DNA of 45,061 bases from Actinomycetales bacterium (GTDB lineage Bacteria; Actinomycetota; Actinomycetes; Mycobacteriales; Micromonosporaceae): the NCBI GenBank assembly GCA_002919305.1, contig PKFB01000063.1, positions 1 to 45,061 of the forward strand, written 5' to 3'. Below, in pieces: positions 32,936 through 41,599 of the stretch. A program made the translations under genes and the position numbers. A model generated the notes under the pieces. The model did not search any database. It was given only the letters and a program-made list of their open reading frames with translations, and had not been told where the DNA came from. How positions within the stretch are numbered: position 1 is the first letter of the stretch; each line of letters opens with the position of its first letter.

Positions 32936-33898
32936 CTACGCGGGAAACGTGCGGCCGTGACGGTCCCGGGCCTTCAGGCGGACCATCGGCATCGCGGGCG
33001 CCGGCAACGGATCACCGGGGTATCCGGTGACGGTGCCGAACCGCCGCCCCGTCTCCCAGTCCTCACGCGCCTCCGCGATCTCCTCATGGGAACGGCCCAC
33101 GAAGTTCCACCACATCACTAGCGGCTCATCGAACGGCTCGCCGCCGAGCAGGAACAGCCGGGTCCCGGGGTGGCCGGTGACGGGCAGCGAGGTACGCCCC
33201 GGCGGCAGATACAGCAGGCTGCCTGGCTCCAGGGCAGTGTCGTCGATCGTCGCGGCGCCCGAGAGCACCAGCGCCGCGTACTCGAATGTCGCCTCCAGCT
33301 CAAGGCGCGCACCCTCGGAACGCGTGATCCGGATATCGGCGCCCACCAGTGGCGTGTAGACAGTCACCGGTGAGGTGACGCCGAGGAAGGAACCGGCGAC
33401 CACGGTGGCCTTCAGGCCGTCCGCCTCGACGACGGGCACGGTCGGGTAATGGTGAAAGCCTGGCGCGCAGTGCCGCGCGGAATCCGGCAGTGCGATCCAC
33501 AGCTGAAGGCCATGCATGAGGGGCGGATGCTCCGGTGGTGACTCCTCCGAGTGCGCGATGCCGTGCCCGGAGGTCATCAGGTTCACCTGTCCCGGCAGGA
33601 TCGTCTGGACGCTGCCCAGGCTGTCCCGGTGCAGGATCTCGCCGTCGACGAGCCAGGTGACGGTCTGCAGCCCCATGTGGGGATGCGGTGGGACCCGCAT
33701 GCCGGGACGGCCGGCCACATCCTCGGGGCCGAACTGGTCGACGAAGCACCAGGCGCCGACCATCCGACGGGTGCGCTGCGGCAGCAGCCGCCGCACCGTG
33801 GTGTAGCGCCCCAGGGGCACGTCATGCCCTGGGAGCAGCATGCTGGTCGGTTCGGCGACCGTCGCGAGCTCCCCGCCGTACACGGTTCCCCTCGTCAT
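32936..33898 (-). CDS. Pirin-family protein (copy 2)
   Basis: 320 residues, only distantly like copy 1. The N-terminal cupin shows RVPPHPHMGLQTVTWLVDGE (H-x-H), ILHRDSLG, and GHGIAHSEESPPE (His, Glu), a complete pirin metal site; the second cupin has no ligands, and the end EIAEAREDWETGRRFGTVTG is the usual pirin C-terminal helix. Putative role in quercetin-type oxidation or redox regulation. The start is ATG 33898, before which AGAGTCGGGGA serves as a weak ribosome site. It has its own likely terminator, so it seems transcribed apart from copy 1. Confidence 0.92.
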   Translation of the reverse strand: MTRGTVYGGELATVAEPTSMLLPGHDVPLGRYTTVRRLLPQRTRRMVGAWCFVDQFGPEDVAGRPGMRVPPHPHMGLQTVTWLVDGEILHRDSLGSVQTILPGQVNLMTSGHGIAHSEESPPEHPPLMHGLQLWIALPDSARHCAPGFHHYPTVPVVEADGLKATVVAGSFLGVTSPVTVYTPLVGADIRITRSEGARLELEATFEYAALVLSGAATIDDTALEPGSLLYLPPGRTSLPVTGHPGTRLFLLGGEPFDEPLVMWWNFVGRSHEEIAEAREDWETGRRFGTVTGYPGDPLPAPAMPMVRLKARDRHGRTFPA

Positions 33899-34054
33899 TC
33901 CCCGACTCTACGGCGGCGGACGGCCGCACAGGAGTTATGTGGCATGGCACAGTACGGCAAAAGGGGTGGAGGAGACGATGCGAGTCCACGGCGGGCGAGA
34001 AGGAGCCGCTGCCTGAGGCGCCCGATCCCGCACACTCGGAATCGGAATGCCGGA

Positions 34055-34531
34055 TTAGGCGCCTTGGGGTGCTGAATGCTGTATGGCGCGACGGAGCGCG
34101 GCCACGGCGGCGTCACCGTCGTCGGCGGTGACATCGTCGACGAAGACCGCGACGACGCGGGCGTCATCCGCAAGCTCGGTCCGGAGCCGGCGCCACGCCC
34201 ACAGGTTGGGGTGTTCGTACGCGGTGCACGCCTCGGCTGGCTCCAGCAGGGCGATCGCCCGATCCAGCGCCGGGACATCCATCACGTAGGACGCGGTCCC
34301 CGCCGTGTGGCCGCAGACGGTGGCGAGCACGACCGCCGGGAGCGGGTGTTCCCCCACGTTCACCCGTACGAACTCGATCTCGGTCCCATCCCCGGCAGGT
34401 ACGCCGAGGCCGTACGCCGCAGGGGGTCGCCAGCCTGGGATCGCCGCCACGAATCGTTCATAGGCCGCCGCTATGGCCTCAGGGGTCTCCCAGCGTTCAC
34501 TCACCGGCTCATCCTGACCAGCCGCCGACAT
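34055..34531 (-). CDS. Hypothetical protein, 158 aa
   Basis: A soluble alpha/beta protein I do not recognise. It runs AAAYERFVAAIPGWRPPAAY, then FVRVNVGEHPLPAVVLATVC, MDVPALDRAIALLEPAEACT, AYEHPNLWAWRRLRTEL and VVAVFVDDVTADDGDAAVAA. Coding quality is good and no membrane part or signal is seen. ATG 34531 or GTG 34504, the latter with AGGA seven bases upstream. It lies between pirin copy 2 and the LUD gene on the same strand but separated from the latter by a hairpin, so the functional link is open. Confidence 0.6.
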   Translation of the reverse strand: MSAAGQDEPVSERWETPEAIAAAYERFVAAIPGWRPPAAYGLGVPAGDGTEIEFVRVNVGEHPLPAVVLATVCGHTAGTASYVMDVPALDRAIALLEPAEACTAYEHPNLWAWRRLRTELADDARVVAVFVDDVTADDGDAAVAALRRAIQHSAPQGA

Positions 34532-34661
34532 CGGCGTCTATCCCTTTCCCACAATGTGCCCAACTGGTCAGAGCGTGTCCGGCAAACCGGCCTATGCCTT
34601 CTCCTGACGTCTTTCGCTCCGGAGCCTCACCCACTTGTGCTGCGGTCTTCGACCAATATGG

Positions 34662-34696
34662 GTGGACGGTCGCGTTCAATGACAGCGACCGTCCAC
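34662..34696. terminator. Terminator-like hairpin downstream of LUD gene
   Basis: GTGGACGGTCGC / GCGACCGTCCAC, a perfect 12-bp stem with an 11-base loop. On the minus strand it lies 75 bases past the LUD stop. Confidence 0.55.
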
Positions 34697-34770
34697 TGCG
34701 GGGGTATTACTGCGGGGTAGCCTGCTTCGCTCGACGCCTTACGCCGTAGGTGCGTGCTACGACGCTGGCC

Positions 34771-35397
34771 TCAGAACCCGATCTCCTCCTTAATCAGCAC
34801 GACGGTAGTCCGCTCCGGGAATAGCTCTCGCTCCGTGATCAAAATCTTGCCGATGACCGAAGGCCTTCCGTACGCCTCCTGATACCGCCGCCACTCCCGG
34901 GGCAGGCTGTAGGAGCGAATTCGACGCAGCGCCGTCTCTAGGTCCGGCACCACCTTCTGCGCGCCGACCACCCAAATCACCTTCCGCGCGCCCGCCGCGT
35001 AGGGAGCGAGCTGGCTGCCGCTCGCCGAGGCGGCAACCAGATGCCCTTCCTCGGTCACCGCGTGGACGCTGCCGACGATCACGTCAGGCGTCGCTCCCAT
35101 GACGATGCGCTCGTAAGGAGTCTCGACCCTGCCCGCCTCTCGACGGATCGACCGGAAATCCTCGGATTCGTCGATGGCGGCGGTGATCCCCGACTGTCGC
35201 AAGGTCTCGCTGGTGGCGGTGAATACCCTCTGGTCGCGGGGAATCAGATCAAGGACAAGAGCCCGCGCGGCTGCAACGGTGTCGACCACATGGACGACGA
35301 ACCCGTTTTCCCGTAGCGCGGCCACGGCGCGATCAATTTGCGGGTCGTCGGGCAGTTTCGCGAAGCTCTCATCAATAGGGGGCGCCTGAATAGTCAT
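34771..35397 (-). CDS. LUD-domain protein (LutC/YkgG family)
   Basis: 208 residues with a LUD domain. VVHVVDTVAAARALVLDLIP, TATSETLRQSGITAAIDES, ERIVMGATPDVIVGSVHAVT, EEGHLVAASASGSQLAPYAA and KVIWVVGAQKVVPDLETALR fit the family consensus (the GS..AV..GT/E-G pattern). LutC works with LutA and LutB in lactate oxidation, but neither partner gene is present, so this is one of the many stand-alone LUD proteins of unknown action. ATG 35397 follows AGGAAGGAAATTTC. It diverges from an HxlR regulator with a perfect palindrome between them. Confidence 0.88.
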   Translation of the reverse strand: MTIQAPPIDESFAKLPDDPQIDRAVAALRENGFVVHVVDTVAAARALVLDLIPRDQRVFTATSETLRQSGITAAIDESEDFRSIRREAGRVETPYERIVMGATPDVIVGSVHAVTEEGHLVAASASGSQLAPYAAGARKVIWVVGAQKVVPDLETALRRIRSYSLPREWRRYQEAYGRPSVIGKILITERELFPERTTVVLIKEEIGF

Positions 35398-35531
35398 GAA
35401 ATTTCCTTCCTGGTGGGCCGGTTGCGCCTTTTTAAGGCAGCAGGTACCGACTCATTGACACGTTGGCTTTCGCGTAGAGCCTCGCTGGGCTTTCTCCCAG
35501 CGATCGAGGGCATGACACTTGACCGACGACT

Positions 35532-35545
35532 CCTCTTATAAGAGG
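35532..35545. promoter_or_regulatory. Palindrome in the LUD/HxlR divergent promoter
   Basis: CCTCTTATAAGAGG is a perfect 14-bp palindrome, 110 bases before the HxlR ATG and 135 bases before the LUD ATG. It is a good candidate for the operator of the HxlR protein. Confidence 0.55.
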
Positions 35546-35655
35546 CCGGGTTTCATCCGGTCGCCGCCGTTCTGGTCGCCATTGCCAGTCTGCGTGAGCA
35601 TGGAAGCGCACGGAAGAAGGCACTTTTTTCTGCCTCGGTGAACTGGAGGGAACTA

Positions 35656-36066
35656 ATGGCACCTACCAGCGAAGACGCTCCCATCGATGGATCCCGCTCC
35701 ATGGTGGCAGCGACGCTGGCCGCTCGTAACGACACGACCTGCCGGGTTCGGGAGGTACTCGAGCGGGTGGGCGAGAAATGGGCCCTCACCGTCATCAGTG
35801 AACTCGGCAAAGGCACCCGCCGCTTCAGCGAGCTGCGGCGGGACATCCCGGGGATCAGTCAACGCATGCTTACCTCGACGCTCCGCGGCTTGGAGCGGGA
35901 CGGGCTTGTTCGCCGCACGGTGTACCCCGTCGTGCCACCCAGAGTTGACTACGCATTGACGCCGCTTGGGGAGACCTTGCTGGACACGGTGTTAAAGCTC
36001 ATTAATTGGGCATTGGAGCATGTGGACGACATTGATGAGGCGCGTCGCCGCTACGACGCTCGCTAA
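35656..36066 (+). CDS. HxlR-family transcriptional regulator (second copy)
   Basis: ATG 35656 follows GGAGGGAACTA; 136 residues. The winged-helix reads TCRVREVLERVGEKWALTVI, RFSELRRDIPGISQRMLTST, RGLERDGLVRRTVYPVVPPR, VDYALTPLGETLLDTV. An N-terminal Cys (TTCRV) sits where redox-active HxlR proteins such as YodB and HypR carry theirs, hinting at quinone or disulfide stress sensing. It is close to the copy at 29433 in its helix III. Its stop overlaps the stop of the convergent TetR gene by 4 bases. Confidence 0.93.
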   Translation: MAPTSEDAPIDGSRSMVAATLAARNDTTCRVREVLERVGEKWALTVISELGKGTRRFSELRRDIPGISQRMLTSTLRGLERDGLVRRTVYPVVPPRVDYALTPLGETLLDTVLKLINWALEHVDDIDEARRRYDAR

Positions 36067-36668
36067 ACGTGGGGGTGGTAGAGGCTACAGGCGGTCAGGT
36101 AGTCGAGCGTGGTGTCGACCATCTCGGCCAAGGGGCGATCGGGCTGTTCCATCCACATCTGGGTGGTGACGCGCAGCGCCGTCAGGAGGATCGCCGCGAG
36201 AACCCGGGCCCGCAGCGGCCGGGAGTCGTCTTCGGAGAGTCGCCGCTCAAGCTCTGTGGCGAGTTCGCGTTCGATGAGCGCGTACACCCCGGCCTGATGC
36301 GGGAGCAGGCTGGGGTGCCGCCCGAGCATTCGTCGCTGCGCCAGCCACTCAGGGTCGAAGCCTTCAGCCTCGTCGATCCATCGGCGCACCGCCTGGGTGA
36401 GGGCGATATAGGGCGCCTCCTCGATGGGGCGCTCCCGTACCAGGTCGAGCAGGCGACGCAGCCGCAGCAGGTCGCCGTAGACGATCGCCTCTTCCTTGCT
36501 GGAGAAGTAGTTGGAGAAGGTACGCCGGGAGACGGAGACGGCGTCGGCGATGGACTCCACGGTGATCCGGTCGGGTCCGTGACGCAGCGCAAGCTCCAAC
36601 GCGGCTCGGTGTAGCGCCAGGCGGGTCGCGGCCTTTTTGCGTTCCCGCAAACCCTTGCTCTCCTCCAT
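36063..36668 (-). CDS. TetR-family regulator
   Basis: 201 residues. The N-terminal TetR DNA-binding domain is clear: RKKAATRLALHRAALELALR, DRITVESIADAVSVSRRTFS, NYFSSKEEAIVYGDLLRLRR. The ligand domain is alpha-helical (EGFDPEWLAQRRMLGRHPSL onward) and of the kind often placed beside MFS pumps. ATG 36668 is preceded by CTTCCAGCGATGGAGG-like purines. It diverges from the MFS transporter; a 30-bp imperfect palindrome lies between and is the likely operator, giving drug-inducible efflux. Confidence 0.94.
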   Translation of the reverse strand: MEESKGLRERKKAATRLALHRAALELALRHGPDRITVESIADAVSVSRRTFSNYFSSKEEAIVYGDLLRLRRLLDLVRERPIEEAPYIALTQAVRRWIDEAEGFDPEWLAQRRMLGRHPSLLPHQAGVYALIERELATELERRLSEDDSRPLRARVLAAILLTALRVTTQMWMEQPDRPLAEMVDTTLDYLTACSLYHPHV

Positions 36669-36699
36669 CGCTGGAAGCCTACGCGATCCAGTGACTTAC

Positions 36700-36729
36700 T
36701 TCTCAATGAGCAAACTTGCGCAATGAGAA
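36700..36729. promoter_or_regulatory. TetR operator between regulator and MFS pump
   Basis: TTCTCAATGAGCAAA and CTTGCGCAATGAGAA form an imperfect 30-bp palindrome (arms TTCTCA-n-TG-n-GCAA / TTGC-n-CA-n-TGAGAA). It is 32 bases above the TetR start and 95 bases above the transporter start. Confidence 0.75.
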
Positions 36730-36823
36730 ACAAGCCCTGCGGGTTATAACCTGGCGTGCCCTCACTGAGCCGGCCACCTGCGCTGAAGCCACCCTCACTC
36801 AACCGCCTCTTGGAGACCGCCTG

Positions 36824-38473
36824 ATGAGCACAGCCGATGCCGATACCGAGCCGATGTCCCATCGCCGCACCCTTGAGGCGCTCAGCGGTCTGCTGCTGGT
36901 GTTGTTCGTCGCGATGCTCAGTGCGACCGTCGTGTCCACCGCGCTTCCGAAGATCATCGGCGCGTTGCACGGCTCGCAGACCCAGTTCACCTGGGTGGTC
37001 ACCGCCACCTTGCTCACCGCTACCGCCAGCACTCCGATCTGGGGCAAGCTCGCCGACCTGTTCAACAAGAAGGCCCTGGTCCAGATCGCGATCGTGCTGT
37101 TCATCGTGGGCTCTGTGCTCAGTGGCCTGTCCCAAAACGCCGGGCAGCTGATCGCCGCCCGTGCGTTCCTGGGCTTGGGGGTCGGTGGGCTACAGGCCCT
37201 GGTCCAAGTCGTGATCGCCGCGCTGATCCCGCCGCGGGAACGGGGTCGGTACAACGGCTACCTCGGCGGGGTGATGGCGCTGGCCACAGTCAGCGGACCG
37301 CTGCTGGGCGGCGTCATCGTCGACACCTCCTGGCTGGGCTGGCGCTGGTGTTTCCTGGTGGGCGTACCGATCGCCTTGATCGCCCTGGTGGTGCTGCAGA
37401 TCACCCTGCGGGTGCCCACCATCCGCCGCTCCGACGTGTCGATCGACTACCTGGGGGCGACCCTCATCGCCGCCGGTGTGAGCGTGCTGCTGATCTGGGT
37501 GTCGTTTGTTGACGACTCCTTCGCCTGGCTGTCCTGGCAGACCGCCGCCATGGTCAGTGGCTCACTGGTGCTGCTCGGCCTCGCCGTCGTCGTCGAAGCT
37601 CGCGCGCCGGAACCCGTGGTGCCGTTGGCCATCGTCCGGGAACGCACCACGGCCTTGGCGATCCTCGCCAGCCTCGCGGTCGGTATGGCGATGTTCGGTG
37701 GCGCGGTGTTCCTGGGGCAGTATTTCCAGATCGGGCGCGGCTACAGCCCCACCGAGGCTGGCCTGCTCACCATCCCGATGATGGCCGGAGTCCTGGTCTC
37801 CTCGATCGTGGTGGGACGGCTCATCACCCGCACCGGAAAGATCAAGCCCTACATCGTGGTCGGATCGGTAGTCCTGGTCGGCGGGTTCCTCGCGCTCGGC
37901 GTCATCGATCATGAAACCCCGCTGAGCCTGATCAGCGCCGCGATGCTGCTAGTCGGTATCGGGGTCGGTATGACCATGCAGAACCTCGTGCTCGCTGTCC
38001 AGAACGGGGTGGCGTTGAAGGATATCGGCGCGGCGAGCTCCGCGGTGGCGTTCTTCCGCTCCCTGGGCGGCACCATCGGGGTCTCGGTGCTGGGCGCGGT
38101 CCTGGCCCGCCGCGTCGCCGACACGATCACCCGTGATCTGACCGCAGCCGGGATCCCTGCCTCCGGGGACGCCGGTGGCGACTTGGACATCACCTCTCTG
38201 CCGGAACCAATCCAACAGATCGTCCGCGCCGCGTATGGCGACGCCACCGGCCACATCTTCCTGATCTCGGCCGCTATCGCGGTGGTCGGGGTGATCGCCG
38301 CGACGCTACTGCCCGCAATCACCCTGCGTACCAGCCTTGACCTTCAGAACCCCACACAGGAGGCGACACCGGAGGCCTCAGTGCCGTCGGCTGTCTCGAC
38401 GCACGCGTCGGCAGACCAGGTCGCCTCGTGGGACGGCCCCCACGACGGAGTACGCGGCCCGCATCGGTCCTGA
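36824..38473 (+). CDS. MFS drug efflux transporter, DHA2 (EmrB/QacA) type
   Basis: ATG 36824 follows TTGGAGA, giving 549 residues with 14 predicted membrane segments. TM1 reads LLLVLFVAMLSATVVSTALP, typical for DHA2; motif A is GKLADLFNKKALVQIAIV, and motif C is SGPLLGGVIVDTSWLGWRWC. The C-terminal TMs include GGAVFLGQYFQIGRGYSPTE, GLLTIPMMAGVL and SLGGTIGVSVLGAVL. It exports hydrophobic drugs by proton antiport. The TetR gene is divergent; a polar C-terminal tail of ~60 residues is not conserved. No neighbouring biosynthetic genes suggest a specific substrate. Confidence 0.94.
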   Translation: MSTADADTEPMSHRRTLEALSGLLLVLFVAMLSATVVSTALPKIIGALHGSQTQFTWVVTATLLTATASTPIWGKLADLFNKKALVQIAIVLFIVGSVLSGLSQNAGQLIAARAFLGLGVGGLQALVQVVIAALIPPRERGRYNGYLGGVMALATVSGPLLGGVIVDTSWLGWRWCFLVGVPIALIALVVLQITLRVPTIRRSDVSIDYLGATLIAAGVSVLLIWVSFVDDSFAWLSWQTAAMVSGSLVLLGLAVVVEARAPEPVVPLAIVRERTTALAILASLAVGMAMFGGAVFLGQYFQIGRGYSPTEAGLLTIPMMAGVLVSSIVVGRLITRTGKIKPYIVVGSVVLVGGFLALGVIDHETPLSLISAAMLLVGIGVGMTMQNLVLAVQNGVALKDIGAASSAVAFFRSLGGTIGVSVLGAVLARRVADTITRDLTAAGIPASGDAGGDLDITSLPEPIQQIVRAAYGDATGHIFLISAAIAVVGVIAATLLPAITLRTSLDLQNPTQEATPEASVPSAVSTHASADQVASWDGPHDGVRGPHRS

Positions 38474-38849
38474 ACCGGCCCGGCCTCGTACCACCCCGAC
38501 AGGTCCCAGCCCGGCGGTGGGTTCCCTCACCCTCCGATACCCTCCCATCGCCGGGCGGGTCCTGATCGGAATCAGTCCGCTCCTCATCTCCTCCCACTCT
38601 GGTTCGACTCCTGATCGACGACGCTTCGGGCATCGAGACCTCGGTCATCTGGACTGCCACAACCTCTCCCTCACCCTCGCCGTACCCACGGCGCCGCTAC
38701 CGACCGTGATCTGACTGCGGCCGGTCCATGGTTCGAGCGCCGTCGCGTGGGTATCCGCGTACCGCACCGTTTTCCAAGCACTGACCGGTGACGGAAGCAC
38801 ACGGGCAGAGACAACCAGGACATCGATGTCTTACGAGGGAGCTATCGGC
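38474..38849. other. Intergenic region between MFS and SDR genes
   Basis: 375 bases with no supported gene, repeat or hairpin that I can see. The SDR ribosome site GAGGGAG lies at the right end. Confidence 0.4.
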
Positions 38850-39818
38850 ATGCGAGTCAAGGATGCCGTCGTCGTCATCACCGGCGCTTCAAGCGGTATC
38901 GGCCGGGCCACCGCGCTGCTGTTCGCCCGGAAGGGAGCCGCCGTGGTGCTGGCGGCCCGGCGTGAAGAAGCGCTCCAGCAGGTGGCCGCCGAATGTGAAA
39001 AACATGGAGCGCGGGCGATCGCGGTGCCCACCGATGTCACCAACGCCGCGGCCGTGGAGGCGCTGGGCCGCGCCGCGATCCGGCACTTCGGCCGGCTGGA
39101 CGTGTGGGTCAACTCCGCCGCGGTGACCGGAGTCGCGCCTTTCCTGGAGATGCCGCTGGAGGACTTCCGCCGCATCCTGGACGTCAACATCATGGGCTAC
39201 GTCCATGGGGCCCGGACGGCGCTGACGTACTTCCGATCGCAAGGCACGGGCGTACTGATCAACGTGTCCTCGGTCCTCGGAGTGGTACCCCAGCCCTACG
39301 GCCACGCGTACACCATGTCCAAACACGCGGTCCGTGCGCTCAGTGCCAGCCTGCGGCAGGAACTCCACCTGTCGGAGGCACGCGGAATCCACGTCTGCAC
39401 GGTGCTGCCCGCCACGATCGACACCCCGATTTACCAGCACGCCGCCAACTACACCGGCCGCCAGGTTCGGGCTATACCTCCGGTGTACTCACCAGAGCGG
39501 GTCGCCCACGCCATCGTCGACCTGGTACGCACGCCGCGACGCGAAGTCGTGGTCGGCCCCGGCGGACGCGGTTTGATGCTGCAGTCCCACCTGGCCCCGG
39601 CCCTGACCGAGCGGCTGCTGGCCCGCCAGGTGGATCGCACCCACCTGTCCCGTAAAAAGCCGGCCGATGCCACATCGGGTAACTTGTACGAACCAACGCC
39701 GGGTCTTGGATCTGTCCACGGAGGTTGGCACGGTCGACGTCGCACCGCCACCCGACGCCTGGCCACCGCAGCAGCCCTGATCACCGCGATCGCGGTGCTA
39801 CGCCGTGTCCGCCGATGA
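38850..39818 (+). CDS. Classical SDR oxidoreductase
   Basis: ATG 38850 follows GAGGGAGC by about seven bases (ATG 38826 is the alternative), giving 322 residues. Rossmann motif VVVITGASSGIGRATALLFA, VNSAAVTG (the NAG region), INVSSVLGVV (catalytic Ser) and YTMSKHAVRAL (Tyr-x3-Lys) are all intact, with PATIDTPIYQHAAN after. NADP(H) use is likely from ARREE. The last ~70 residues form an Arg-rich linker and a C-terminal hydrophobic helix (ATAAALITAIAVL), which may anchor it to the membrane. It overlaps the hydrolase gene by 4 bases (ATGA), so the two likely act on the same metabolite. Confidence 0.93.
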   Translation: MRVKDAVVVITGASSGIGRATALLFARKGAAVVLAARREEALQQVAAECEKHGARAIAVPTDVTNAAAVEALGRAAIRHFGRLDVWVNSAAVTGVAPFLEMPLEDFRRILDVNIMGYVHGARTALTYFRSQGTGVLINVSSVLGVVPQPYGHAYTMSKHAVRALSASLRQELHLSEARGIHVCTVLPATIDTPIYQHAANYTGRQVRAIPPVYSPERVAHAIVDLVRTPRREVVVGPGGRGLMLQSHLAPALTERLLARQVDRTHLSRKKPADATSGNLYEPTPGLGSVHGGWHGRRRTATRRLATAAALITAIAVLRRVRR

Positions 39819-40666
39819 GTTCGCCGCGGAAAGTGCCACCCAAAGCGTCGGCCCGCCGGGCACGGTCGCCTCGGATCACAACGGCCGCGGCGGTGTCGGC
39901 CGGCTGGGGGCTCAGCGAATTCACCGAGGTGGCGGAGTCTCGGGTGCACGCGGCGGCCCTCGGCCCGGATGGCGCGCCGGAGGTGGTCTGCGTCCACGGG
40001 TTGGGGTGCTCCCACCGGTACTTTCTGCCGCTGGCTCAACAACTGGCCGCTCATCTGCGGGTGGTGGCCGTGGACCTGCCCGGCTTCGGTCAGACTCCAG
40101 GGCCACCGGCGGCGTTGGACATCCGGGGTCTGTCGCTGGCGCTGGCCGACTGGTTACGCGCCACCAGGCGCGCTAGGGTCCCGCTCATCGCGAACTCCGC
40201 CGGCTGCCAGGTGGTGGTGGATCTGGCCACGCACTCCCCTGAGTTGCTGGGACCGATCGTCCTTGTGGGGGCGACGGTGGATCGGCGTGCGCGGAGTCAT
40301 CCCCAACAACTGTGGCGCCTGATATGTGACGTGCCTTTCGAAAATCCCGCCCTGGTGCCGCTGCTGGCCCGTGACTACCTCACGTGTGGTCCGCGTCGTT
40401 TCCTCGCGACGTTCCAGCACATGCTCGCCGATCGGATCGAAGAGAAGCTCAGGCTCATCCGCGTACCGGCGGCGGTGGTACGCGGTAAGCGGGATCCCAT
40501 CGCTCCTGCGGCGTGGGGCCGGGAGCTGGCTGCCCGGCTCCCCGCCGGTCGTTATGTGGAGGTGGCGGGGGCCGGGCACGCCGTGAACTTTTCTTCCCCG
40601 GTCAAGCTGGCCCGCATCACGCGCGCCCTTTTGGAGGACCGGATGCCGGACGAGGACGGCGCCTGA
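39815..40666 (+). CDS. Alpha/beta-hydrolase
   Basis: 283 residues from ATG 39815. After a basic N-terminus and a possible weak hydrophobic stretch comes the hydrolase core: VVCVHGLGCSHRYFLPLAQQ (oxyanion HG), VVAVDLPGFGQTPGP, the nucleophile elbow IANSAGCQVV (Ser in N-S-A-G), VVRGKRDPIAP (Asp) and VEVAGAGHAVNFSSP (His). The complete Ser-Asp-His triad suggests an active esterase, lipase or similar enzyme; substrate unknown. Translationally coupled to the SDR. Its stop is 61 bases from the convergent membrane protein gene. Confidence 0.93.
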   Translation: MSSPRKVPPKASARRARSPRITTAAAVSAGWGLSEFTEVAESRVHAAALGPDGAPEVVCVHGLGCSHRYFLPLAQQLAAHLRVVAVDLPGFGQTPGPPAALDIRGLSLALADWLRATRRARVPLIANSAGCQVVVDLATHSPELLGPIVLVGATVDRRARSHPQQLWRLICDVPFENPALVPLLARDYLTCGPRRFLATFQHMLADRIEEKLRLIRVPAAVVRGKRDPIAPAAWGRELAARLPAGRYVEVAGAGHAVNFSSPVKLARITRALLEDRMPDEDGA

Positions 40667-40727
40667 GTGGACAATCAGGTCGATTAGACGGCCCGACGGT
40701 AATCCGGTGATCCGTCGACTCGTGACA

Positions 40728-41360
40728 TCATCCAAGTTCCCGTATGGATCGTGCTGATCGGACGGTCTGAAGCAGGAACCAGGCGAGGTAGATCGACGGC
40801 ACCAGCAGCACCACGTCCGCCAGGTGCCCAATGGCTTCTATACGGGTGATGCGGCTGGCTGGGAATGCCACTCCGCCCAGCGCCAGCATCAGCGCACTCC
40901 AGACCGGGACCAGGCGGCCACGCGCCAGGCTCAGGCCGAGCAGCACCATGCTGATCGGGAACGCCGGCCCCGCGAGCCAGTACACCACGTAGGCTTCCCA
41001 GGGATAGGCGGCTAGGGCGTCCAAGGACTCCTCGGCCGACAGTCCGAACGCGGCCTCTAAAAATCCCTGAACCCCGAAGGCCACGCCTCCGGCCGTGCCC
41101 AGCGCGAGCAGCACCGGACCGCATGACCCCCACCGCGGGTAGCGGGCCCGCACCACACTCCACAGGAACAACAGCCCCAGGACCCAAATCCAGCTCGCCA
41201 CGACGGCCAGGGTTCCTCCCACAGTGCCGTAGCGACCCTCGTCATTCCAGAAGAAGGTCGAGGTCGCCAGCAGAGCCGGCCCAGCTACCAACGATGCTGC
41301 CCGTATGACCTGGTAGAGCACGGGTTCCTGGTTTGTGCACTGAATCCATGTCTCCGACAT
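40728..41360 (-). CDS. Hypothetical membrane protein, six segments
   Basis: 210 residues with about six hydrophobic segments (ASLVAGPALLATSTFFW, VASWIWVLGLLFLWSVV, CGPVLLALGTAGGVAFG, YVVYWLAGPAFPISMVLL, WSALMLALGGVAFPAS, VVLLVPSIYLAWFLL). The N-terminus carries two Cys/Gln residues but no signal. I do not know the family; actinobacterial genomes have many such small membrane proteins. The start GTG/ATG near 41360 is not backed by a strong ribosome site. Confidence 0.65.
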   Translation of the reverse strand: MSETWIQCTNQEPVLYQVIRAASLVAGPALLATSTFFWNDEGRYGTVGGTLAVVASWIWVLGLLFLWSVVRARYPRWGSCGPVLLALGTAGGVAFGVQGFLEAAFGLSAEESLDALAAYPWEAYVVYWLAGPAFPISMVLLGLSLARGRLVPVWSALMLALGGVAFPASRITRIEAIGHLADVVLLVPSIYLAWFLLQTVRSARSIRELG

Positions 41361-41599
41361 GTAGCCAGACTACGTATTGGGTAACGGGCACCCATCAGGG
41401 AAAACCCGGAAAATGTCCACCACGCGTCCCTGATTCCGCCCGCGCCTATCCCGCTGGAGACGCTGGAGAAACGACTCCGCTTACCCCCGCGTACCTCTTG
41501 CTGGCCCCTCCTATGTCAAACCTCGCCTCTAGCCTGGCGCGGAGAAGGAACGACACCGGTGGCGGCTGCATACGGAACACCGAACACTCAGGGAATGAC
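41361..41599. other. Upstream region of the sigma-factor remnant
   Basis: 240 bases without a supported gene; open frames on both strands show no family features. Confidence 0.35.
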
